From Achromobacter sp. RTa (GTDB taxonomy: Bacteria; Pseudomonadota; Gammaproteobacteria; Burkholderiales; Burkholderiaceae_B), in NCBI RefSeq assembly GCF_000757485.1, contig NZ_JPYO01000041.1:62001-126000 (forward strand): a stretch of 64,000 nucleotides of DNA, in the 5' to 3' direction. Both the position numbers and the translations under genes were made by a program. Below are positions 25,047 through 33,319 of this stretch, in pieces (the first letter of the stretch is position 1; every line of letters begins with the position of its first letter). A model generated the notes under the pieces. The model made no database searches, was not told the DNA's origin, and saw only the letters and a list, made by a program, of their open reading frames with translations.

Positions 25047-25487
25047 CTACTTGACCTTGGCCAGGTCGCCTCGCAGCGCGACGCCCGCAACCACGGCGCC
25101 GGCGTGGCATTCGTAGTCGGTCTTGTTGCTGTACACGTTCTTGCGGTAGTAGCTGACGATGTTGGTCACCGCGTTTGCGCCCGCCTTCTTCGCCGCCTCG
25201 TGCAGCGCGATGATGGCGGATTGGGCCACCCAGAGGCATGCCTCTTCGTCCTTTTTCGCGAACGCGTTGGTCTTGCGGTTGGTGACGACGTCCGATTGCA
25301 GCACCTGCCCCTTGGGGCCGGTGCCCGCCAGGTAGAAGCGGACGCTGCCGTCGATCTTGCCGGCGGCCTGCGCGGCTTCGATCGCCGGCTGGAGCGGCAG
25401 GTGGACGGTGCGGTCCGCCGCAAGGGCCTGGGCGGAGCAGACGAGCGACAGGGCCAGGGTTCCAAACAGCTTGCTAGACAGATTCAT
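25047..25487 (-). CDS. Small secreted protein with a conserved C-terminal Cys/AG-rich motif
   Basis: A 146-residue protein with a signal peptide (MNLSSKLFGTLALSLVCSAQ, cleavage near ALA-ADR). The mature domain contains EEACLWVAQSAIIALHEAAKKAGANAV and ends with a GANAV..I.SYY, YECHAGAVVAGVALRG pattern that recalls the small RcsF/YbjQ-like domains. Homologues are often wrongly labelled excinuclease subunits in databases; nothing here resembles UvrA. Two Cys residues remain in the mature part and could form a disulfide. It follows the last aryl-polyene gene by 50 bp on the same strand and may be the final gene of that operon. Function unknown. Confidence 0.7.
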   Translation of the reverse strand: MNLSSKLFGTLALSLVCSAQALAADRTVHLPLQPAIEAAQAAGKIDGSVRFYLAGTGPKGQVLQSDVVTNRKTNAFAKKDEEACLWVAQSAIIALHEAAKKAGANAVTNIVSYYRKNVYSNKTDYECHAGAVVAGVALRGDLAKVK

Positions 25488-25537
25488 GGTGGGAGTTCCA
25501 AGGGTGTGAAACGGGAAAGGCGACTGAGCCGCCGGAT

Positions 25538-26761
25538 CTAGCTCCAGCGGCGGAAGATAAGCGACGTGTTGATGCCGCCGAAGGCGAAGTTGTTGTTCAT
25601 CACGTATTCATTGCTCATGCTGCGGCCTTCGCGCAGATAGTCCAGCTCGCCGCAGCGCGGATCCACGTTGCGCAGGTTCAGCGTGGGGGCGTACCAGTCG
25701 CGATTGAGCATTTCGATGCTGAACCAGGACTCCAGCACCCCGCAGGCGCCCAGGGTATGGCCGAGATAGCTCTTCTGCGAGCTGATCGGCATGTTGCCGC
25801 CGAACAGGCTGTGGGTGGCTTGCGTTTCGGCGATGTCGCCCTGTTCGGTCGCGGTGCCGTGGCCGTTTACGTAGCCAATGGCCTGCGGCGGCAGGTTGGC
25901 GTCCGCCAGCGCCATCTCCATGGCGATGCGCATGGTCTTGGCTTCCGGGCGCGTGATGTGCGTGCCGTCGGAATTGCTGCCGAAGCCCACGACTTCCGCG
26001 TGGATGCGGGCGCCGCGCGCCAGCGCATGGTCCAGCGATTCCAGCACCAGCATGCCTCCGCCTTCGCCGATCACGAGGCCGTCGCGGTCGCGGTCGTAGG
26101 GGCGGGGCGTGAGCTCGGGCGTGTCGTTCTTCTGGCTGGTCGCGTAGAGCGCGTCGAACACCAGGGCTTCGCTCGCGCACAGTTCCTCCGAGCCGCCGGC
26201 CAGCATCAGGTCCTGCCGCCCGTAGCGGATGGCCTCGTAGGCATAGCCTATGCCCTGGCTGCCCGAGGTGCAGGCGCTGGAGGTCGGGATGATGCGGCCT
26301 TTCAGCTCGAAGAAAATGCCCACGTTGGCTGCCGTGGTGTGGGGCATCATGCGGACATAGGAGTTGGCGTTCAGGTCGTCCGTGACGCCATTGAGCAGCA
26401 TGTTGCCGAAGGCGCGGATTTCGGCGGTGCTGCCCACCGACGAGCCGCAGGCCACGCCCATGCGCCCGTCCGTGATGGCAGGGTCGCCCAGCAGGGCGGC
26501 GTCGGCCAGGGCGAGTTCCGCGGCCCGCACCGCCAGTTGCGATACGCGGCCCATGCTGCGCAGCTGCTTCCGGGTCCAGTGGGCGGGCGGCTGGAAGTCG
26601 TCGATGGGGCCCGCCAGGCGGGTGTTGAGTTCGGCGTAGCGCGACCAATCAGGCATGGTGCGGATGGCGCTTCGGCCGGATTGCAGCGCTTCCTGCACGG
26701 TGGTCCAGTCGGAACCGAGCGCGCTGATGCCGGCCATGCCGGTAATGACGACCCGCTTCAT
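25538..26761 (-). CDS. apeR: Aryl-polyene 3-oxoacyl-ACP synthase (ApeR-type KS)
   Basis: A 407-residue FabF-like condensing enzyme with a complete Cys-His-His set: Cys164 in SSACTSGSQG, His301 in NGHGTATEQGD and His335 in KSYLGHTLGACG. It should extend an ACP-bound acyl chain with malonyl-ACP. As the last of the core synthase genes, after KR and DH, it matches ApeR of the APE pathway. Its ATG shares one base with the stop of the ketoreductase gene (TGATG), so translation is coupled. The C-terminus (NNNFAFGGINTSLIFRRW) is the usual thiolase-fold ending. Which condensation step it performs is inferred from gene order only. Confidence 0.88.
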   Translation of the reverse strand: MKRVVITGMAGISALGSDWTTVQEALQSGRSAIRTMPDWSRYAELNTRLAGPIDDFQPPAHWTRKQLRSMGRVSQLAVRAAELALADAALLGDPAITDGRMGVACGSSVGSTAEIRAFGNMLLNGVTDDLNANSYVRMMPHTTAANVGIFFELKGRIIPTSSACTSGSQGIGYAYEAIRYGRQDLMLAGGSEELCASEALVFDALYATSQKNDTPELTPRPYDRDRDGLVIGEGGGMLVLESLDHALARGARIHAEVVGFGSNSDGTHITRPEAKTMRIAMEMALADANLPPQAIGYVNGHGTATEQGDIAETQATHSLFGGNMPISSQKSYLGHTLGACGVLESWFSIEMLNRDWYAPTLNLRNVDPRCGELDYLREGRSMSNEYVMNNNFAFGGINTSLIFRRWS

Positions 26762-27492
26762 CAGCACAGCCCTCCGTTGACGCCTATGACCTGGCGCGTA
26801 ATGTAGGCCGCGCCCGGAGACATCAGGAAGACGACGGCCGCGGCCACCTCCTCCGGACGCCCCATGCGTTGGGCGGGCACGGCCTTCAGGATTTCCTCGA
26901 CTGGAACGTGCTCGTCCAGCATGTCGGTATCGATCAGCCCGGGCGCCACGCAGTTCACGGTGATCTGGCGCTTGGCCAGCTCCACGGCCAGCGCCTTGGC
27001 CGCGCCGATGAGGCCGGCCTTGGAAGCGCTGTAGTTCACCTGGCCGCGATTGCCCACCATGCCGGAGACGGACGCCATGCAGACGACGCGGCCGGGGGCG
27101 CGGCGGCGGATCATGGGCATCGCCAGCGGGCTGAGCACGTTGTAGAAGCCGTCCAGATTGGTGCGCAGGACTTGGTCCCAATCGTCGCCGCTCAAGGCGG
27201 GGAACGCGCCGTCTCGCGTCAGGCCGGCATTGAGGACGACACCGTAATAGGCGCCGTGCCGATCGATGTCGGCCTGTAGCGCTTGCGCGCATTGCTCGCG
27301 GTCGGCAACGTCGAATTGCAGGATGCGCGCCTGCCGGCCCCGCGCCTGGATTTCGGCTTGCACGGCTTCGGCCTGGGCGCGTTGCTGGCGGCAGTGCAGC
27401 ACCAGATCATGGCCGGCGTCGGCCAGCGCCAGCGCGATCGCGCGGCCGATGCCGCGGCTCGAACCGGTTACGAGGATGGGGGCAGCGCTCAT
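26761..27492 (-). CDS. apeQ: 3-oxoacyl-ACP reductase of the aryl-polyene pathway (ApeQ-type)
   Basis: A 243-residue short-chain dehydrogenase of the FabG type: nucleotide loop TGSSRGIGRAIA near the N-terminus, NAG motif (VLNAGLTRDGAF), catalytic Ser in MASVSGMVGNRGQ, and Tyr-x3-Lys in YSASKAG. It reduces the beta-keto group of each newly extended polyene intermediate on ACP using NADPH. It overlaps the dehydratase gene upstream by four bases and the KS downstream by one, within the same operon. A housekeeping FabG role is possible by sequence alone, but the neighbours make the aryl-polyene assignment much more likely. Confidence 0.88.
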   Translation of the reverse strand: MSAAPILVTGSSRGIGRAIALALADAGHDLVLHCRQQRAQAEAVQAEIQARGRQARILQFDVADREQCAQALQADIDRHGAYYGVVLNAGLTRDGAFPALSGDDWDQVLRTNLDGFYNVLSPLAMPMIRRRAPGRVVCMASVSGMVGNRGQVNYSASKAGLIGAAKALAVELAKRQITVNCVAPGLIDTDMLDEHVPVEEILKAVPAQRMGRPEEVAAAVVFLMSPGAAYITRQVIGVNGGLC

Positions 27493-27944
27493 TCGGGTGA
27501 TTCTTCCTGGATAAAGGCGGTGGGGTCCTTGGGCTGGTAGACGTTCAGCCGGGCTTCGGCCAGCAGGCGGGCGTCATCGTGCAGTTCGCATTCGAAAACG
27601 CTCATGCCGCTGTCGTCGACCAGTCCGCGGCGCACATGGATGGTAAGGCGGGCGCCGGCCGGCAGCGTGTCGGCATGGATTTCGTACCGGCGCGTGCCAA
27701 GAAGGAAACCCAGCTTCACGGGTTCGCCCGCCTGGCGCGCCTGGCAGCCGGCCCAGGCGCCCACGGCCTGCGCCATGAGTTCCATGCCGAGCCAGGGCGG
27801 GAGCGAACCGTCGGGCATCGAGTAGGGGCCGGGCCTGACGACGGCAAGCGCGCAGAGGCTCTCCGCATCATAGCTGCGGACTTCGTCGAGCAGGATCATG
27901 TCGCCCGCGTGCGGCAGCAGGCTGGCGATGGGCCAGGGGCTCAT
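27489..27944 (-). CDS. apeP: Hotdog 3-hydroxyacyl-ACP dehydratase subunit (ApeP-type)
   Basis: A 151-residue single hotdog domain beginning MSPWPIASLLPHAGDMILLDEV, the FabZ/FabA-type opening with PH.GDMILLDE. It contains the hotdog helix PPWLGMELMAQAVGAWAG with the acidic residue in position. In the characterised aryl-polyene system ApeP pairs with ApeI to make a heteromeric dehydratase that leaves the double bonds in place. Here the ApeI-like partner is fused to the ligase at 36028-37719, so this protein would dimerise with that fusion. Overlaps both neighbours by four bases. Confidence 0.85.
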   Translation of the reverse strand: MSPWPIASLLPHAGDMILLDEVRSYDAESLCALAVVRPGPYSMPDGSLPPWLGMELMAQAVGAWAGCQARQAGEPVKLGFLLGTRRYEIHADTLPAGARLTIHVRRGLVDDSGMSVFECELHDDARLLAEARLNVYQPKDPTAFIQEESPE

Positions 27945-29140
27945 GGCTGCGCTCCAAATACCAGGCTGACGTTATTGCCGCCGAACGCAAAGGAATTGCT
28001 CATGGCCACGCGCGGCCGGCCCTGCGCATAGCGGTGGGCCGCTGTGACGAACTCCAACGCCGGCAGCTCCGGGTCGGGCTCGCCGTCCCAGACATGGGGC
28101 ATGAGCCGTCCGCTGGCATTGCCGGAAGACAGCGTCGCCCACGCCAGCGCCGCTTCCAGCGCGCCGGCGGCGCCGAGCGCGTGGCCGGTGAGCGCCTTGG
28201 TCGACGCGCAGGGCACGCCCTGCGGGAACACGGCATGCATCGCGTGGCTTTCCATGGCGTCGTTATGCCGCGTGCCGGTGCCGTGCAGGTTGACCCAGCC
28301 GATCTGGCCAGGACCGACGCCGGCCGATTCCAGCGCGGCGAGCATGGCCTGGCGCGCGCCGGCGCCGGTGGGCTCCGGCGCCGACATGTGCCAGGCGTCC
28401 GAACTGGCGCCGCCGCCGAGAAACGCTACGGAGCGCGTGTCCGCCGGCTCGCGCTCCATCAGGAACAGAACGCCGGCCTCTCCGATATTGATGCCTCGCC
28501 GGTTGGCCGAAAACGGCAGGCAGAGCGTGTCGTCGATGGCTTCCAGCGTGGCGAAGCCGTTGATGGTGAGGCGGCAGAGGGTGTCCGCACCGCCGCAGAC
28601 CACGGCATCGCAAAGATTCAGTTCAAGCAGGCGGCGCGCCGACAGCAGCGCGCGGGCGCTGGAGGTGCAGGCCGTGGAAAGGGTATACGCCGGGCCGCGC
28701 GCTCCCAGCCAGTCCGCGAAGAACGCCGAGGGGGAGGACAGGGCCTGGCGGCGATAGTCGTAGCTGTCGGGCCAGCAGTCTTGCGCCGCCAGGTGGCGGA
28801 AGGCGGGCGCGTTGTCGTTGATGCCGGAGGTGCTGGTGCCCAGCACCACGGCGACACGGGACGGGCCGTGGCGCGCAATGGCGCCGCGCAATTGCGGCTC
28901 GATCTGCAGCGCGGCGGCCAGCAGCAATTGATTGTTGCGGCTATGGTGGTGCGCGGGCAGGGAGTCGGCGATGGCGGGCAGGGCCCCGGCATAGCCGCCC
29001 AGGGTCAGGGCGCGGCCATGGACCCAGCCCGTGCGGGCGCGCATGCCGGAGGTGTCGCCGGCGAAGGCGGCTTGCGCCACGGCGTCCATGCCCGAGCCCA
29101 GCGCGCATACCACGCCCGGCGTGCCCAACCAGGTATTCAT
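27941..29140 (-). CDS. apeO: Aryl-polyene beta-ketoacyl synthase catalytic subunit (ApeO-type)
   Basis: A 399-residue condensing enzyme with Cys158 (STACTSSARAL), His286 (NLHGTGTRHND) and His320 (KALTGHALGAAG), so it is catalytically complete. In aryl-polyene systems ApeO forms a heterodimer with the chain-length-factor-like ApeC, here at 39641-40369. I place the start at the ATG at 29140 (MNTWLGTPGVVCALGSG), which overlaps the stop of the DUF3261-type lipoprotein by four bases; the frame continues upstream but antisense-like. The two KS genes in this cluster are clearly different from one another, arguing for separate roles rather than duplication. Confidence 0.88.
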   Translation of the reverse strand: MNTWLGTPGVVCALGSGMDAVAQAAFAGDTSGMRARTGWVHGRALTLGGYAGALPAIADSLPAHHHSRNNQLLLAAALQIEPQLRGAIARHGPSRVAVVLGTSTSGINDNAPAFRHLAAQDCWPDSYDYRRQALSSPSAFFADWLGARGPAYTLSTACTSSARALLSARRLLELNLCDAVVCGGADTLCRLTINGFATLEAIDDTLCLPFSANRRGINIGEAGVLFLMEREPADTRSVAFLGGGASSDAWHMSAPEPTGAGARQAMLAALESAGVGPGQIGWVNLHGTGTRHNDAMESHAMHAVFPQGVPCASTKALTGHALGAAGALEAALAWATLSSGNASGRLMPHVWDGEPDPELPALEFVTAAHRYAQGRPRVAMSNSFAFGGNNVSLVFGAQP

Positions 29141-29694
29141 GGCTGTTCCTTCAATGGCGATATCCGCCAGGTGATGCCGTCCGAGTCGACGACGGTAAAC
29201 GTGTCGGCCTGCGCGGCTTGCGGCCAGCGCACCGTCCAGCGCGGGCGGCCGTGTTCCAGCAGTTCGCGCTCTGCCGCGCCGCCGCCTGCGCGGCGCGTTT
29301 GCCAGTTGCCCGCGCCATAGGCGGCATCCAGCTCCGTCTCCGGCGTCCAGGCGAATATCAGGGCGGCAAAGAGGTTGCGCGCCTGGCCGTTGGGCCGCAG
29401 GAAACCGTCGTTGCGCCATTTTCCGCGTTCGAGCATCTGCCTGGCCTGCGGCACGCCCATGGGATCGAACAGCGACCAGCGCAGGGCCGCGCCTTCGCGT
29501 TGCACGACCAGCAGCGTATCCAGGGCGGGTTGGCCGGGCGCCGCCTGCACGACGTGGAGCTGCCGGGGCAGCGCAAACCCCGCGTCGCGCGCGGGCACCG
29601 GGGGCGCGCCCGCGCAGCTCGCCAGCGCGGCCAGCAGCGCCGCCGCGCCGATGGCGCGGAGGAAGGCCGAAGCGGGATGGCGGAATGCTGTCAT
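29137..29694 (-). CDS. DUF3261-type outer-membrane lipoprotein of the aryl-polyene cluster
   Basis: A 185-residue protein with a signal peptide ending at the lipobox LASC. The mature domain (LPRQLHVVQAAPGQPALDTL...LIFAWTPETELDAAYGAGNW) looks like the DUF3261 family found repeatedly in aryl-polyene clusters. Its fold is suspected to be LolB-like, which would suit an outer-membrane acceptor for a lipid cargo handed over by the LolA-like protein at 33303-33926. That partnership is an inference from context. Start at 29694; it overlaps the KS gene by four bases and follows the flavoprotein gene by eight. Confidence 0.78.
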   Translation of the reverse strand: MTAFRHPASAFLRAIGAAALLAALASCAGAPPVPARDAGFALPRQLHVVQAAPGQPALDTLLVVQREGAALRWSLFDPMGVPQARQMLERGKWRNDGFLRPNGQARNLFAALIFAWTPETELDAAYGAGNWQTRRAGGGAAERELLEHGRPRWTVRWPQAAQADTFTVVDSDGITWRISPLKEQP

Positions 29695-29702
29695 CGCACG
29701 CC

Positions 29703-30965
29703 TCACGCGGGCACCGGCGGCGCTTCCGGGCCGCGGCAGAGTTCGCTCAGCATGCGCAGCCGGCGCTGCGGATTGGCGACGAAGGGATTGGTCCTGTCCC
29801 AGGCGTACCCCGCCAGGATGGAGCTGATCATGCGGCGGATTTCCGGTTGTGCGCGTTCGTAGAAAACCACGTCCTGGAATTCGCCCGTGTACCAGCCCTG
29901 CACGTAGGCGCGGAACGTTTCCACGCCGACCATGAGCGGGTCCGCGAATTCGGCCTGCCAGTCGACCTGGGCGCCGGTCAGCTGGCGATGCAGCGCGTCG
30001 GCCGCGAGCTTGGAGGAGCGCAGGGCGATCGTGACGCCTGAGGAAAACACGGGGTCCAGGAATTCCGCCGCATTGCCCAGCAGGGCATAGCCGGGGCCGT
30101 GCAAGCGCTCCACGCTGGCCGAGTAGCCGCCGATGATGTTCGCGGGCGTATCCCAGACTGCGTTCTTCAGGATGCGTTTCAGGTTCGGCGCCGCGTCCGC
30201 CATGGCGCGCAGCGTGGTCATCAGGTCTTCTCCGGGGCCGCCGAAGAGATTCTCGCCGCCCACCACTCCAAACGAGCAGCGGCCATTGGAGAACGGAATC
30301 AGCCAATACCAGATGCCGCGCTCCTCGGGGTGCACGCTGATCAGGATCTTTTCGCGGTCGAAGCCGGGGTCGTCGATGCGATCTTCGATGTGGGTGAAGA
30401 TGGCCTTGCGCGGGGGCATGGAAGACGGGCGCTCGAGATCCAGCAGGCGCGCCAGCACGCGCCCGTAGCCGCTGGCGTCCAGCACGAAGCGGCTCTTGAC
30501 CTGGTACGAGCGGCCATCCGCGCCGCGCACGTCGAGTAGGGGGCCGTCGCCGCTGAAATCGGCCGCGGTCACTTCCTGCAGGTAGCGCACCTCCACGCCC
30601 TGGCGCGCGGCGTCGTCGGCCAGCACCTTGTCGAAGTGCGCGCGCTGCACCTGGAACGTGGTGCCGGGGCCGGGAGTGAACTTGTCGCGGAAATCGAAGA
30701 AGGTATAGCGGTTTCCGCAGGCGAAGGCGGCGCCGTTCTTGACCTGGAAGCCCGCGGCCTGGACGGCGGGCAGCATGCCGGCCTCTTCCACGAATTCCAG
30801 GCAGTGGGCGAGCAGGCTCTCGCCGATGGAGAAGCGGGGGAACTGCTGGCGTTCCAGCATCAGCACATCATGCCCTTGCCGCTTCAGCAGGGCGGCGGCG
30901 ACGGCGCCGGCGGGGCCCGCCCCGATTACCACGACTTCCCGGTGTTCCATTTCTTCTGTGTCCAC
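29703..30965 (-). CDS. FAD-dependent oxidoreductase of the flavin-halogenase family
   Basis: A 420-residue flavoprotein. The FAD-binding GxGxxG motif is at residues 15-20 (VVVIGAGPAGAVAA). The tryptophan/phenol halogenase signature WxWxIP is present as WYWLIP (219-224), and a lysine (Lys76 in GFQVKNGAAF) stands where phenolic halogenases carry their catalytic Lys. The GESLL segment (48-52) is also typical. It lies between the MMPL exporter and DUF3261 genes. Xanthomonadins are brominated aryl polyenes, so halogenation of the aromatic head group is possible; oxidative tailoring or polyene desaturation by a non-halogenating relative is the alternative. An in-frame ATG six codons in could also start it. 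Confidence 0.8.
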   Translation of the reverse strand: MDTEEMEHREVVVIGAGPAGAVAAALLKRQGHDVLMLERQQFPRFSIGESLLAHCLEFVEEAGMLPAVQAAGFQVKNGAAFACGNRYTFFDFRDKFTPGPGTTFQVQRAHFDKVLADDAARQGVEVRYLQEVTAADFSGDGPLLDVRGADGRSYQVKSRFVLDASGYGRVLARLLDLERPSSMPPRKAIFTHIEDRIDDPGFDREKILISVHPEERGIWYWLIPFSNGRCSFGVVGGENLFGGPGEDLMTTLRAMADAAPNLKRILKNAVWDTPANIIGGYSASVERLHGPGYALLGNAAEFLDPVFSSGVTIALRSSKLAADALHRQLTGAQVDWQAEFADPLMVGVETFRAYVQGWYTGEFQDVVFYERAQPEIRRMISSILAGYAWDRTNPFVANPQRRLRMLSELCRGPEAPPVPA

Positions 30966-30967
30966 AT

Positions 30968-33319
30968 TCAGTTATTGAAAGAAGGATGCTGCGCTGCTGC
31001 CTGGGGCGCCCGGATCCAGGGCGCCCAGAGCAGCGAAAAGGCCACGCCCAGCGCCACCGCCAGCCCGAAATTGGCCAGGGCAGGTGTGTGGCTGAGGCCA
31101 AGAAGGCCGAACGACAACAGCGTGGTGGCGGCGCTCAGCAGGATGCCCACGAGGCTGGCGGGAGCGCCCGCGACCCGCTCGTACATGAAGATCGCGTAGT
31201 CCACGCCGATGGCCGATACGAGCAGCAGGCCGAACAGGCTGAAGAGCGTGAGAGGCTGGCCGAGGTAGCCCAGCGCGGCCAGGCTGCAGGCGGTGGCCGC
31301 CAGGGGCACGGCCAGGATGCGCCAGGTCGCGGCGCGGCCCAGGGTCAGCAAGAGCAGGACGGCTGCGGCCACGTACGACAGCAGCTTGAGTTCGGCGGCC
31401 TCGATGCGGGTCGCCGCGAACATGCGGTTCAGCTCGCCGCTGCGATCCACGAGCGTGACGCCCGGCGCGGCCTGGGCAACGGCATCCAGGGCGGACGCGT
31501 TGCGCAGGCCCAGCAATGTCACCATGCCCGCTGCCTCCCCGCCGTGCGTTCCCAGCCACAGCGGGCGCCAGCGCTCGGCCTGCTGGCCTTGCAGGGCCTC
31601 GTCGATCGAGAGCGGGGCCAGCTTGTCCATGGCCTGCAGTTCCCGCCGCAGGGCCTCGTAGGGTATGCCCAGATCGGTAAGGGGTTTCCAGACCTCGGGG
31701 CGGCCGGCGCTTGCGGCCAGGTGCCGTCCCAGCGCCTTCTGGTCGGCCGCCGGCGATACCAACTGGCTCAGGGCGCTGTAGGACGCCAGATCCCCGCGCT
31801 CGACCAGCCCGTCCAGCGCCTGCGATACCCGGGCCTGCCGGCGCAGCAACTCGTCCGTATCGGGCGCGCGCACCAAAAAGAACTGGCTGGTCGGCACGAA
31901 GCCGGTAATCTCGCCGATCTGCCTGGCCTGTTGCACCAACGGCGCGGGCAGGCTCAGCCACTGGCGCAGGTCGTCCTGGATGCCGAGCCGGGAAACGCCG
32001 CCAACGGTGACCGCGGCCAAGGCCAGGCCGCCCAACCACAGCACGCCGCGGCGGGAAGCCACGCGTTCGCGCGCGTTCAGGGCGGCTTGCGCGAAACGCA
32101 GCAGCGGCTGCCAGGGGCGGGGGCGCCAATTCTTCATCCAGGCCGGAAGCTGGCACACGGTGCAGGCATAGGCGCCGAGCAGGCCGGCAGCCGAGAACAC
32201 CGCTGTCTGCGTGAGGGCCGGGAACGGCGTGAATGCCAGGGCGATGTATCCCACGAGGCTGGCGGCGAGGCTGATGGTGAGGCCCGGCAACACCCGCCGC
32301 AGCGCCGGCCAGGCCTGCCAGTTCGCCATGCCATAGCTTTTGCCCAGCCAGTGCATCGGAAAATCGACGGCCACGCCGATCAGGCTCGTGCCGATCACGA
32401 GGGTAAGGAGATGGATCGATCCGAATACCGCCACGCAGGCCACGGCGCCCGTCACGAGGCCGACCGCCACGGGCACGAACGCCAACAGCGCGCGGGCGCG
32501 CCGCAGCGCAAGCAGCAGGACCAGGACGATGCCGATCGTGGCGCCCGTGCCGATCGAGCTGCTTTCGGCCACGGCCTGCGCCCGGCCGGCGGCCGCATAC
32601 AGGGGGCCGCCGGCCACCAGCAATTCGGCGCCGTCCGCGTCCAGCACCCGGCGGTCCTGTTCCAGCTGGGCTGCGATGCGCTGGGGCGCGTTGGAGTCGA
32701 ACGCGTTGCCCTGGGTTTCAGCGCGCACCAGGACCCAGCGCTTGCCGGCCTGCTCCGCCTGCAGAGTGCCCGTGCGGATGTCGTACTGCACCGCGCCGCC
32801 GGGGTGCAGCGCCTGTTCGGCGCGGCGGGTGAGTCCAAGCCAGTCCTGGTCCGCGGGCACCAGCCCCGACGATGAAAACGGATCCGACAATTCGCGCGCG
32901 CGGCGCTGGGCGTAGGAGGCGGGGTCCGTTTCGAGCTGGCGCCGGTCCGCCGCCGGCAGCATGGCCAGACGGCCGGCCACCAGTTGCGCGCGCAGCGCCG
33001 CCAGGTCGACGGCGAGCTCCATCTGCACGGTGGAGAACAGGCCGCTGTCCGTCCAGCGCTGCGCCAGCCGGCGCGCGGGGGCGGCGGAATCCGAGCCCGG
33101 GCGCGCCGCGACCAGCGCGATGAGCTGGCGGGACAGGGGCTCCTGGATGCGGGCCTCGGCCAGTTGGCGCGTGGCGTCGGTGCCGGCTTGCGGGACCAGG
33201 TCCATCAGGTTGGCCGACACGGGCCAGCCGTCGCGGCATTGCCATGCGCCGATGCAGAGGATCAGCAGGAAGCCCAGCTTGAACAGCCGGGGCAGCCAGC
33301 GTTCAGTCGGCAAACGCAC
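30968..33319 (-). CDS. MMPL-family RND exporter of the aryl-polyene cluster (ApeM-type)
   Basis: A 783-residue membrane protein with about twelve helices in two similar halves and large periplasmic loops after the first and seventh helix. The first helix block (GATIGIVLVLLLALRRARALL) contains the MMPL/HpnN-type pattern, and the second half ends with SAIGVDYAIFMYERVAG, the conserved GxDYxxFMYER motif. It should move the finished aryl-polyene lipid out of the inner membrane, driven by proton motive force. It overlaps the LolA-like gene upstream by 17 bases. The assignment as exporter rests on family and gene neighbours. Confidence 0.85.
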   Translation of the reverse strand: MRLPTERWLPRLFKLGFLLILCIGAWQCRDGWPVSANLMDLVPQAGTDATRQLAEARIQEPLSRQLIALVAARPGSDSAAPARRLAQRWTDSGLFSTVQMELAVDLAALRAQLVAGRLAMLPAADRRQLETDPASYAQRRARELSDPFSSSGLVPADQDWLGLTRRAEQALHPGGAVQYDIRTGTLQAEQAGKRWVLVRAETQGNAFDSNAPQRIAAQLEQDRRVLDADGAELLVAGGPLYAAAGRAQAVAESSSIGTGATIGIVLVLLLALRRARALLAFVPVAVGLVTGAVACVAVFGSIHLLTLVIGTSLIGVAVDFPMHWLGKSYGMANWQAWPALRRVLPGLTISLAASLVGYIALAFTPFPALTQTAVFSAAGLLGAYACTVCQLPAWMKNWRPRPWQPLLRFAQAALNARERVASRRGVLWLGGLALAAVTVGGVSRLGIQDDLRQWLSLPAPLVQQARQIGEITGFVPTSQFFLVRAPDTDELLRRQARVSQALDGLVERGDLASYSALSQLVSPAADQKALGRHLAASAGRPEVWKPLTDLGIPYEALRRELQAMDKLAPLSIDEALQGQQAERWRPLWLGTHGGEAAGMVTLLGLRNASALDAVAQAAPGVTLVDRSGELNRMFAATRIEAAELKLLSYVAAAVLLLLTLGRAATWRILAVPLAATACSLAALGYLGQPLTLFSLFGLLLVSAIGVDYAIFMYERVAGAPASLVGILLSAATTLLSFGLLGLSHTPALANFGLAVALGVAFSLLWAPWIRAPQAAAQHPSFNN

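Noticed and set aside
26761..27292. KS frame of ApeR extending upstream through the ketoreductase gene
   Set aside because: The extra 177 codons are out of frame with apeQ and lack similarity; the true start is the ATG overlapping the apeQ stop.
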